Shown here: one piece after another, positions 1-7,863 of the stretch
Layout: every line of letters begins with the position of its first letter
How positions within the stretch are numbered: position 1 is the stretch's first letter
Origin: Prado023 sp039812125
GTDB lineage: Bacteria > Actinomycetota > Actinomycetes > S36-B12 > CAIYMF01
Assembly (NCBI GenBank): GCA_039812125.1
Contig: JBDHZV010000045.1
Coordinates: 1-17,948 of the forward strand
Reading direction: 5' to 3'
DNA length: 17,948 nucleotides
Position numbers and translations under genes: made by a program
Notes under the pieces: model-generated
Database searches by the model: none
The model's input: the letters and a program-made list of their open reading frames with translations, nothing else
Told to the model about the DNA's origin: nothing

Positions 1-103
1 ACGACCTCGTCGGCACCCTCCGTCGCGCCGGATCCGCCGGCGCCACCCGCGGGCCCCGCGGCCAGGGGATCGTCGTCCCCCGGCCGCGGGTTCGGCTGCT
101 CGG

Positions 104-107
<4 letters not shown>
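1..107 (-). CDS. grpE: GrpE nucleotide exchange factor, N-terminal fragment
   Basis: Only the first 35 codons lie in the window; the gene continues past position 1. A GTG start at 107-105 overlaps the dnaK stop codon (TGA at 106-104) as GTGA, so translation is probably coupled to dnaK. The visible peptide begins MTEQPNPRPGDDDPLAAG and is acidic and rich in Gly, Ala and Pro, as expected for the disordered N-terminus of actinobacterial GrpE. None of the diagnostic GrpE core is visible, so the call rests on the dnaK-grpE gene order that is standard in Actinobacteria together with this low-complexity N-terminus. GrpE releases ADP from DnaK during the chaperone cycle in the cytoplasm. An unrelated acidic-start protein cannot be excluded from this fragment alone. 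Confidence 0.8.
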
Positions 108-1939
<1,832 letters not shown>

Positions 1940-1963
1940 GGAGGGTCCTCTCGTTCTCAACGT

Positions 1964-1984
1964 GCCGCCGCTTTGCGCGGCGGC
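1964..1984 (-). other. Hairpin in the dnaK 5' leader
   Basis: A perfect inverted repeat of 8 bp (GCCGCCGC and GCGGCGGC) is separated by five bases. If transcription starts about 7 bases after the predicted -10 element (around 1992), this hairpin occupies the first half of a roughly 53-base leader and leaves the Shine-Dalgarno sequence of dnaK free on its 3' side. An all-GC stem would not melt at physiological temperatures, so a thermometer role is unlikely. Protection of the mRNA 5' end or a binding site are possibilities, but I infer no defined function. Confidence 0.5.
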
Positions 1985-1998
1985 GGATGACATCACCG

Positions 1999-2027
1999 AG
2001 TATGGGAGGGCGCGAGTTCTCTGTCAA
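1999..2027 (-). promoter_or_regulatory. Predicted dnaK promoter (-35 TTGACA, -10 CATACT)
   Basis: Read on the minus strand, a perfect TTGACA lies at 2027-2022, followed by a 17-base spacer and CATACT at 2004-1999. Spacing is ideal for a housekeeping sigma factor. The HAIR operator sits 15 bases upstream of the -35 box, so a bound repressor would overlap the upstream promoter region. Predicted transcription start is near 1992. The assignment is from sequence only. Confidence 0.75.
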
Positions 2028-2042
2028 GCCAGAGATCAACAG

Positions 2043-2065
2043 ACTTGAGTCGTTGCGACTCAAGT
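2043..2065. promoter_or_regulatory. HAIR element (HspR operator)
   Basis: The sequence contains a perfect CTTGAGT-N7-ACTCAAG, the consensus of the HspR-associated inverted repeat; the flanking bases extend the match to 8 bp on each arm (2043-2050 and 2058-2065). In Streptomyces and mycobacteria HspR binds such elements and represses the dnaK-grpE-dnaJ-hspR operon until heat shock titrates DnaK away. Only one copy is present here. No CIRCE element (HrcA operator) is seen in this intergenic region. Confidence 0.95.
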
Positions 2066-2163
2066 CGCCACGCGGGCGGATTCCGCCGCCCCGCGGTTGG
2101 GAGGCGGTCGCCCAACGCCTGCGCCACGGCCCGGCGCTGACCACCGCGGCGGGGCAAAGGCCG

Positions 2164-2192
2164 ATGACATGGGCGGAATGCGACGCTACCGT
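2164..2192 (+). promoter_or_regulatory. Predicted promoter of the Fe-S oxidoreductase gene
   Basis: ATGACA at 2164-2169 differs from the -35 consensus at one base. It is separated by exactly 17 bases from TACCGT at 2187-2192, a common actinobacterial -10 form (TAnnnT). Transcription would begin near 2199 and leave a leader of about 90 bases before the GTG start at 2290. The -10 box lies in a 5-bp inverted repeat, and another inverted repeat (GTTGGG at 2096-2101, CCCAAC at 2111-2116) lies upstream. Either might bind a regulator, but neither matches an operator I know. Beyond these and the dnaK signals I see no gene in the 350-base interval 1940-2289. Confidence 0.55.
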
Positions 2193-2289
2193 CGAGTACG
2201 CTCCCCATGACCGGGCCGCACGGGGCGGGGACCACAATGGGCCCGGCATTCCGATGGGCCCGGACCGGCTCCGGGCTGGAGGTGGCGAA

Positions 2290-4521
2290 GTGGACTCCAT
2301 GATGGTCGTCCGGGCAGTCGTCGGCGTGATCCTGATCCTGGTCGCGGGCTTCCTCGCCCTGCGCCGCGCCTGGTTCCTGTACCGGCTGGTCCGGTCCGGC
2401 CAACCCGCGGTCGGGCGCACCGACCAGGTCCCGGTGCGCGTGGAGGCCGAGGTCACCGAGGTGCTCGGCCAGCGCAAGCTGCTCAAGTGGACGGTCCCCG
2501 GGGTGGCCCATGTGTTCGCGTTCTGGGGCTTCCTGGTTCTGACGCTGACGGTCGTCGAGGCGTTCGTCGAGCTCTTCGTCAGTGACTTCGCGTTCCCCCT
2601 GGTGGGCACCTGGCCGGTGGTCCGGTTCGCCGAGGACCTCTTCGCCGTGCTCGTCCTGGTCGGCATCCTCATCTTCGCGGTCATCCGGTGGCGCAACGAC
2701 CCCGCCCGGCAGGGCCGGTCGTCGCGCTTCTTCGGCTCCCACACCTCGGGCGCCTGGCTCGTGCTGTTCATGATCCTGATGGTCGTCGTGACCCTCCTGG
2801 TCTACCGCGGGGCGAAGATCAACGTCGAGGGCAGCGACGGGATGGCCGGGGCGTTCGCCTCCCAGTGGGTCGCGGGGCTGCTCGAGCCGCTGGGCGAGAC
2901 CGCGAACGAGTGGATCCTGACCGTCGGGATCTGGGCCCACGTGGCGGTCATCCTGGGCTTCCTGCTGATCGTGCTGCACAGCAAGCACCTGCACATCTTC
3001 GCCGCCCCCATCAACGTGGCGGTGTCCCGCCGACCCGACGCCCTGGGACCGCTGCTGGAGATGTACTCCGGGACCGAGCGCATCGACTTCGAGGACCCGG
3101 CCGAGGACGCGACCTTCGGCCGCGGCCGGGTCGAGGACTTCACCTGGAAGGGCCTGCTGGACTTCGCGACCTGCACCGAGTGCGGCCGCTGCCAGAGCCA
3201 GTGCCCGGCCTGGAACACGGGCAAGCCGCTGAGCCCGAAGCTCATGATCATGAACCTGCGGGACCACTCGTTCACCAAGGCGCCCTACGTGCTGGCCACC
3301 CAGGCCCGCAACGAGGGCCGCAACCCCGAGCTCGGGGAGGTCGACGAGGAGGTGCTGGCCACCATGCCGGCCGCCGTGGCCGCGGAGGTCCAGCGGCCCC
3401 TGGTCGGCCCGCGCGAGGACGACCCGCACCGGGAGACCGACGGCTACGACCCCTCGGGCCACCGCTCCCACGACGGGCCGGTCATCGACGCGGACGCCCT
3501 GTGGTCGTGCACCACCTGCGGCGCCTGCGTCAACCAGTGCCCGGTCGACATCGAGCACATCGACCACTTCCTGGACATGCGCCGTCACCAGGTGATGATC
3601 GCCAGCGAGTTCCCGAACGAGCTGAACCTGCTGTTCAAGGGCCTGGAGAACAAGGGCAACCCGTGGGGCATGAACGCCTCCAAGCGCAACGACTGGATCT
3701 CCGAGGTCGACTTCGAGGTGCCCGTCTTCGGCATGGAGGGCGAGGACGAGATCCCCGCGGACGTCGAGTACCTGTTCTGGGTGGGGTGTGCCGGCGCGTA
3801 CGAGGACCGGGCCAAGCAGACCACCAAGGCGGTCGCCGAGCTGCTGCACGTGGCCGGCGTGCGCTACATGGTCCTGGGCGAGGGCGAGACCTGCACGGGC
3901 GACCCGGCGCGGCGCGCGGGCAACGAGTTCCTGTACCAGATGCAGGCCCAGCAGAACGTCGCCATGCTCAACGAGGTCAAGGCCCGCCGGATCGTCGTGA
4001 CCTGCCCCCACTGCATGAACACCATCGGCCGGGAGTACCCGCAGCTGGGCGGCACCTACGAGGTGGTCCACCACAGCCAGCTGCTGGCCACGCTGCTCAA
4101 GGACGGCCGGCTGCGCCCGCTGGCCCCCATCGACGAGTCCGTCACGTACCACGACCCCTGCTACCTCGGCCGGCACAACCGGGTCTACGTGCCGCCGCGC
4201 GAGCTGGTCGCCTCGGTGCCGGGGGTGCGGCTGGTCGAGATGGACCGCACGGCCGACCGCTCGTTCTGCTGCGGCGCCGGCGGTGCGCAGATGTGGATGG
4301 AGGAGCGCCTGGGCACCCGGATCAACCAGGACCGGGCCGACGAGGCGCTGTCCACCGGTGCCTCCCGGATCGCCGTGGCCTGCCCGTTCTGCTCGGTGAT
4401 GCTGCACGACGGCGTCACCGTGCGGGCCCAGGAGGAGGGCCTGGAGGTCCCGCGGGCGGAGGTGGTCGACGTGGCCACCCTGCTGCTGGAGTCGGTGCGT
4501 CCCGCCGAGCCGGCGTCCTGA
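2290..4521 (+). CDS. Membrane-fused Fe-S oxidoreductase (4Fe-4S dicluster plus two CCG domains)
   Basis: A 743-residue protein. The first 240 residues hold about five membrane segments resembling the NarI/HdrE-type cytochrome b subunit. A ferredoxin-like dicluster domain follows, with CTECGRCQSQC (Cys295, 298, 301, 305) and CTTCGACVNQC (Cys407, 410, 413, 417). Two cysteine-rich CCG (DUF224) domains come last: Cys500 with CPHC at 572-575, and Cys624, CCG at 660-662 and CPFC at 698-701. This is the layout of heterodisulfide reductase HdrD/HdrE-like proteins and of Mycobacterium tuberculosis Rv0338c (from memory). Electrons probably pass between the quinone pool and an unknown cytoplasmic thiol or disulfide partner. 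The GTG at 2290 is chosen because GGAGG lies at 2278-2282; the in-frame ATG at 2299 is too far away. The gene is divergent from dnaK and convergent with the MFS gene. The family is certain; the substrate is unknown. Confidence 0.93.
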   Translation: MDSMMVVRAVVGVILILVAGFLALRRAWFLYRLVRSGQPAVGRTDQVPVRVEAEVTEVLGQRKLLKWTVPGVAHVFAFWGFLVLTLTVVEAFVELFVSDFAFPLVGTWPVVRFAEDLFAVLVLVGILIFAVIRWRNDPARQGRSSRFFGSHTSGAWLVLFMILMVVVTLLVYRGAKINVEGSDGMAGAFASQWVAGLLEPLGETANEWILTVGIWAHVAVILGFLLIVLHSKHLHIFAAPINVAVSRRPDALGPLLEMYSGTERIDFEDPAEDATFGRGRVEDFTWKGLLDFATCTECGRCQSQCPAWNTGKPLSPKLMIMNLRDHSFTKAPYVLATQARNEGRNPELGEVDEEVLATMPAAVAAEVQRPLVGPREDDPHRETDGYDPSGHRSHDGPVIDADALWSCTTCGACVNQCPVDIEHIDHFLDMRRHQVMIASEFPNELNLLFKGLENKGNPWGMNASKRNDWISEVDFEVPVFGMEGEDEIPADVEYLFWVGCAGAYEDRAKQTTKAVAELLHVAGVRYMVLGEGETCTGDPARRAGNEFLYQMQAQQNVAMLNEVKARRIVVTCPHCMNTIGREYPQLGGTYEVVHHSQLLATLLKDGRLRPLAPIDESVTYHDPCYLGRHNRVYVPPRELVASVPGVRLVEMDRTADRSFCCGAGGAQMWMEERLGTRINQDRADEALSTGASRIAVACPFCSVMLHDGVTVRAQEEGLEVPRAEVVDVATLLLESVRPAEPAS

Positions 4522-4534
4522 GCCCGCGGCTCAG
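4518..4534. terminator. Palindrome over the stop codons of two convergent genes
   Basis: A perfect 7-bp inverted repeat (CTGAGCC, three-base loop CGC, GGCTCAG) contains the TGA of the Fe-S oxidoreductase (4519-4521) and, on the other strand, the TGA of the MFS gene (4533-4531). There is no T-tract on either side, so a canonical intrinsic terminator is not supported. T-less hairpin terminators are proposed for high-GC Actinobacteria, so it may act on both transcripts. Confidence 0.5.
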
Positions 4535-5766
4535 CCGGCGCGGGCCAGGGCGGTGGCGTCGTCGTCCAGGCCGCGCAGGCTCGGCAGCGCCGCGGCCAGC
4601 AGGCTGACCACGACCAGGGCGACCCCGATACCGGCGTAGACCGCCTGCACGCCCCACCGCTGCACGGCGGCTCCTGCCAGCAGCAGTCCGACCGGGGGCG
4701 CGGCGTAGAACAGCGCCGTCTGCACCCCGTACACGCGACCCTGCACGTGCGCGGGCACCCGCGCCTGGACCAGCGTGTTCAGCAGCGGGTTCATCGGCCC
4801 CCACCCCAGTCCGAGCAGGAAGCCGGCCGCCGCGAACGCGGGCAGTGGGGGCAGGAACGCCATCGGCACGATGGCCACGGTCACCGTCACCAGGACCCCC
4901 ACGGCCATCCTGTGGCGGGTCATCCGGTCCGAGAGCCACCCGTAGCCGAACGAGCCGATCATCCCGCCCAGCGCCAGCATCGTCATCGTCAGCCCGTACG
5001 CGCCCGGCTGCCCGAGGTCCTGGAAGTGCACCGGCATGAGGACCGCCTCCGTGGGCATGTACACCGCCGCCAGCACGGTGATCGCCAGGGTGAGCGCCCG
5101 CAGCGGCCGATCCCGCCAGAGCACCGAGGCGCCGCGCAGGGTGGACGACCAGAACCGCTCGTGCTCCTCGCCGGCGGCCTCCCGGGACGCGGCGATGGCC
5201 TCGGTGACCCGCAGGGCGGCGATCGCCAGGACCGCCAGGCCGAACGCCGCCGCGGTCGCCCAGAACGTCGAGGTGGTCCCGACGGTCGCGATGCCCACCG
5301 CTGCCAGGGCCGGGCCCACCACCCACCCCGCCGCGAACACGCCCTCGTGGACGCCGTTGAGCCGGTCCAGGCCAATCCCCGCGGTCGCTGCCACGTCCGG
5401 GATCAGCGACTTGCGGGCGGTGTAGCCGGCCGGGTCGAACACCGCCCCCAGCACCGCCAGCGCCACGATGACGGCCAGGTCCAGCCGACCGGCGTGGGCG
5501 GCCAGCGGGAACAGGCTGACCGACACTGCCGAGAGCACGTCCGACCCGATCGAGACCCGACGCCGCCCCACCCTGTCGACCAGTGCCCCCACGAACGGCG
5601 AGACCACGATGCCGGGCAGCCCCGCGACCGCCGCCACCAGCCCCGCGTCGGCAGCCGACCCGGTCTCCTCCAGCACCATCCACGGGATCACCACCGCGAC
5701 GGTCGCGTTCGCCAGGCCCCCCAGCAGGTTCGCCGACTCCAGCAGGACGGCCGGACCAGCGCGCAC
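4531..5766 (-). CDS. MFS transporter, EntS-like exporter family
   Basis: A 411-residue protein with the alternating hydrophobic pattern of a 12-helix major facilitator. The family loop signature GALVDRVGRRR lies at residues 60-70 between helices 2 and 3, and its degenerate counterpart YGWLSDRMTRHRM follows in the second half. Length and both loops fit the MFS_1/MFS_3 group that contains enterobactin exporter EntS and macrolide exporters; the substrate cannot be read from sequence and no biosynthetic partner is nearby. The GTG start at 5766 has a near-perfect Shine-Dalgarno AAGGAGGT at 5777-5770, only three bases away. That site lies in the 3' arm of a predicted hairpin, so translation may be regulated. 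A possible -10 (TACGCT) lies at 5797-5792 without a good -35. The gene is divergent from the metallophosphoesterase. Confidence 0.88.
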   Translation of the reverse strand: MRAGPAVLLESANLLGGLANATVAVVIPWMVLEETGSAADAGLVAAVAGLPGIVVSPFVGALVDRVGRRRVSIGSDVLSAVSVSLFPLAAHAGRLDLAVIVALAVLGAVFDPAGYTARKSLIPDVAATAGIGLDRLNGVHEGVFAAGWVVGPALAAVGIATVGTTSTFWATAAAFGLAVLAIAALRVTEAIAASREAAGEEHERFWSSTLRGASVLWRDRPLRALTLAITVLAAVYMPTEAVLMPVHFQDLGQPGAYGLTMTMLALGGMIGSFGYGWLSDRMTRHRMAVGVLVTVTVAIVPMAFLPPLPAFAAAGFLLGLGWGPMNPLLNTLVQARVPAHVQGRVYGVQTALFYAAPPVGLLLAGAAVQRWGVQAVYAGIGVALVVVSLLAAALPSLRGLDDDATALARAG

Positions 5767-5767
5767 G

Positions 5768-5791
5768 GGACCTCCTTCGGACGGAGGGTCC
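5768..5791 (-). promoter_or_regulatory. Inverted repeat enclosing the MFS Shine-Dalgarno site
   Basis: On the minus strand GGACCCTCC (5791-5783), the loop GTCCGAA, and GGAGGTCC (5775-5768) can form eight base pairs with one bulged C. The 3' arm contains most of the MFS ribosome-binding site. In RNA it could hide that site; in DNA it could be an operator. A transcription start placed from the nearby TACGCT -10 (about 5785) would cut into the 5' arm, which favours the DNA-operator reading or a more upstream start. Confidence 0.4.
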
Positions 5792-5873
5792 AGCGTAGGC
5801 GCCGCGGCCCCGGTTCACCCTGTTCCGACCCCGAGGGCCGGTGCTACGGTGCCAGCAGCCGGAGGGGGCTGTG

Positions 5874-7823
5874 ATGGGTGCTGCGAGTCGAGCTGTCCGA
5901 GGTTCTGCCATTCCCGCCTGGCGGTGGTTGCTGCCCGCCTGCGCCCTGGCCCTGCTCGCAGGGCTGGCGGTGGTGCCCCGGGTCGGCGCGGCCACCGAGG
6001 TCCACCTCGTGGCCGCCGGCGACTTCGGGGCCCGCCCCGCGGTGCGCAGCGTGCTCGACGAGATGGCCGACCAGCAGCCCGACGCTGCCCTGGTCCTGGG
6101 CGACCTGGCATACCAGGACGTCGCCACCGAGACCGACTGGTGCGCCTACGTCAAGCAGTCGATCGGCGAGGGCTTCCCGTTCGAGCTGCTGTCCGGCAAC
6201 CACGACAGCCTCGACGTGCACGACGGCGACATCAACGACTTCTCCTCATGCCTGCCCAACCAGCTGCCCGGGATCGTGGGGACCTACGGGCGCGAGTACT
6301 ACATGGACATCCCGCGCGGCGCGCCCCTGGTCCGGGTCATCATGACCTCGCCGGCCCTCACCTTCGAGGACGGCCGGTGGAACTACGCCGCGGGCGACCC
6401 GCACTACGCGTGGCTCGAGGCCGCGATCGACGGCGGCCGGGCCCGGGGCGCCCAGTGGATCGTCGTCGGCGCGCACATCCCGTGCGTGTCGGTGGGGCAG
6501 TACTCCTGCCCGACCAACCGGGACTTCTACAACCTGCTGCTGTCCAAGAAGGTCGACCTGGTCCTGCACGGCCACGAGCACGGCTACATGCGGACCCACC
6601 AGCTGCGCACCGGCGTCACCGGGTGCAGCGCGCTGGTCGTCGGCTCGGTCGACTCCGACTGCATCGCCGACACGGACAGCAGCTTCGTGGCCGGGCAGGG
6701 CACGGTCTTCGCCACCGTCGGCACCGGCGGGACCCCGCTGCGCGACGTCAACGCCGCGGACACCGAGGCGGGCTACTTCGCCGCGTTCTCCGGGCTGAAC
6801 CGCGACGCCACCTACGGGCTGCTCGACATCGCCGCGACCGACACGTCGCTGAGCGCCTCGTTCGTGCCCACGTCCGGGGCCGGGTTCACCGACTCGTTCC
6901 AGCTGACCGTCGGTCCGCCCCCGGCCAACGTCGCACCGACGGCCCGGTTCACCTCGACGACCTCGGCACTGACGGCCACCGTGGACGGGTCGACCTCCAC
7001 CGACTCCGACGGCACGATCGCTGCCTACGCATGGGACTTCGGTGACGGCGGGACGGCGACCGGCGCCACGGCATCGCACGCCTTCGCCGCTGCGGGGACC
7101 TACCCGGTCGAGCTCACCGTGACCGACGACGACGGTGCGGTCGGGATCGTGCAGCACGACGTGACCGTCGTCGCCGCCCCGACGGCGACTGCCGAGGACC
7201 ACTTCGCCCGCACGGTCAGCAGCGGCTGGGGCACGGCCGAGACCGGCGGATCGTGGACGGTCTCGCCCAGCACGGCGTTCTCGGTGACCGGCGGCCGCGG
7301 GCTGATGTCCAACACGACGGGGGCCACCCGAACCGCGACGCTGCGCTCGGTGAGCCGCACGTCCACCGACCTGGTGATGACGCTGTCGCCGGACAAGCTC
7401 ACCACCGGCGGCGGGCTGTACGCCAACGGCATCGGCCGGTGGGTCAGCGGAGGCGGGGAGTACCGCGCGAAGCTGGTGCTGCGCTCGGACGGGCGGGCCG
7501 CGCTGTCGCTGGTGCGGACCACGGCCGCGGGCGCGGAGACCACCATCGCCAGCTCGGTGGTCGTGCCGAACCTGACGTACGCCGCCGGGACCTCCGTGAA
7601 GCTGCGCCTGCAGGTGACCGGGACCTCGCCGACCACCATCCGGGCCCGGGCGTGGTCGGCAGCCAGCGAGCCGAGCACCTGGCAGGTCAGCACCACCGAC
7701 TCCACCGCCGCCCTGCAGGCTCCCGGCGGCGTCGGGATCGCCGGCTACCTGTCCAGCTCGGCGACCAACGCACCCATCACCCTGGCCGTCGACGACCTGG
7801 TCGCCACCGTCCCGGCGGGCTGA
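5874..7823 (+). CDS. Secreted calcineurin-like metallophosphoesterase with PKD and C-terminal beta-sandwich module
   Basis: A 649-residue exported protein. An N-terminal signal peptide (about residues 1-40, charged start, hydrophobic 18-34, cleavage near VGAA-TEV) is followed by a metallophosphoesterase domain with all metal-ligand motifs: GDFG (Asp50), GDLAY (Asp77), GNHD (109-111), GAH (His201) and HGHEH (232-236). A PKD domain spans about 353-434 (PTARF, then YAWDFGDGG). The last 200 residues (DHFARTVSSGWG to DDLVA) look like a laminin G/concanavalin-like module seen in secreted actinobacterial proteins. The enzyme should hydrolyse phosphate mono- or diesters outside the cell; the extra domains suggest binding to glycan or surface. 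ATG 5874 has GGAGG at 5861-5865; the adjacent in-frame GTG at 5871 is an alternative. TACGGT at 5845-5850 may be the -10. It converges on the GT-C gene. Confidence 0.9.
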   Translation: MGAASRAVRGSAIPAWRWLLPACALALLAGLAVVPRVGAATEVHLVAAGDFGARPAVRSVLDEMADQQPDAALVLGDLAYQDVATETDWCAYVKQSIGEGFPFELLSGNHDSLDVHDGDINDFSSCLPNQLPGIVGTYGREYYMDIPRGAPLVRVIMTSPALTFEDGRWNYAAGDPHYAWLEAAIDGGRARGAQWIVVGAHIPCVSVGQYSCPTNRDFYNLLLSKKVDLVLHGHEHGYMRTHQLRTGVTGCSALVVGSVDSDCIADTDSSFVAGQGTVFATVGTGGTPLRDVNAADTEAGYFAAFSGLNRDATYGLLDIAATDTSLSASFVPTSGAGFTDSFQLTVGPPPANVAPTARFTSTTSALTATVDGSTSTDSDGTIAAYAWDFGDGGTATGATASHAFAAAGTYPVELTVTDDDGAVGIVQHDVTVVAAPTATAEDHFARTVSSGWGTAETGGSWTVSPSTAFSVTGGRGLMSNTTGATRTATLRSVSRTSTDLVMTLSPDKLTTGGGLYANGIGRWVSGGGEYRAKLVLRSDGRAALSLVRTTAAGAETTIASSVVVPNLTYAAGTSVKLRLQVTGTSPTTIRARAWSAASEPSTWQVSTTDSTAALQAPGGVGIAGYLSSSATNAPITLAVDDLVATVPAG

Positions 7824-7832
7824 GGCCGCCCG
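7816..7832. terminator. Weak GC-rich inverted repeat between convergent genes
   Basis: CGGGC at 7816-7820 and GCCCG at 7828-7832 can pair across a seven-base loop that begins with the metallophosphoesterase stop codon. The stem is short and has no T-tract. It is listed because it is the only hairpin-like element I see in the 40-base gap to the convergent gene ending at 7864. Confidence 0.25.
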
Positions 7833-7863
7833 GGCCCTGCGCTACCCTGCGCGGCCGTGGCGG

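Noticed and set aside
1940..1996. N-terminal extension of DnaK by 19 residues
   Set aside because: It would include the leader hairpin and reach the promoter; the family starts at MSRAVGIDLGTT, where a ribosome-binding site fits.
1993..4407. Very long minus-strand frame opposite the Fe-S oxidoreductase
   Set aside because: Composition is dominated by Gly, His, Val, Leu and Arg without family features; the plus-strand gene has all Cys motifs.
2688..4607. Long plus-strand frame overlapping the Fe-S gene in another phase
   Set aside because: The Arg/Gly/Pro-rich translation is typical of a shifted frame in GC-rich coding sequence and overlaps conserved motifs of the real gene.
4415..6127. Minus-strand frame spanning the MFS gene and part of the phosphoesterase
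   Set aside because: It is out of phase with the MFS protein and runs antisense into a signal-peptide gene; no recognisable domain.
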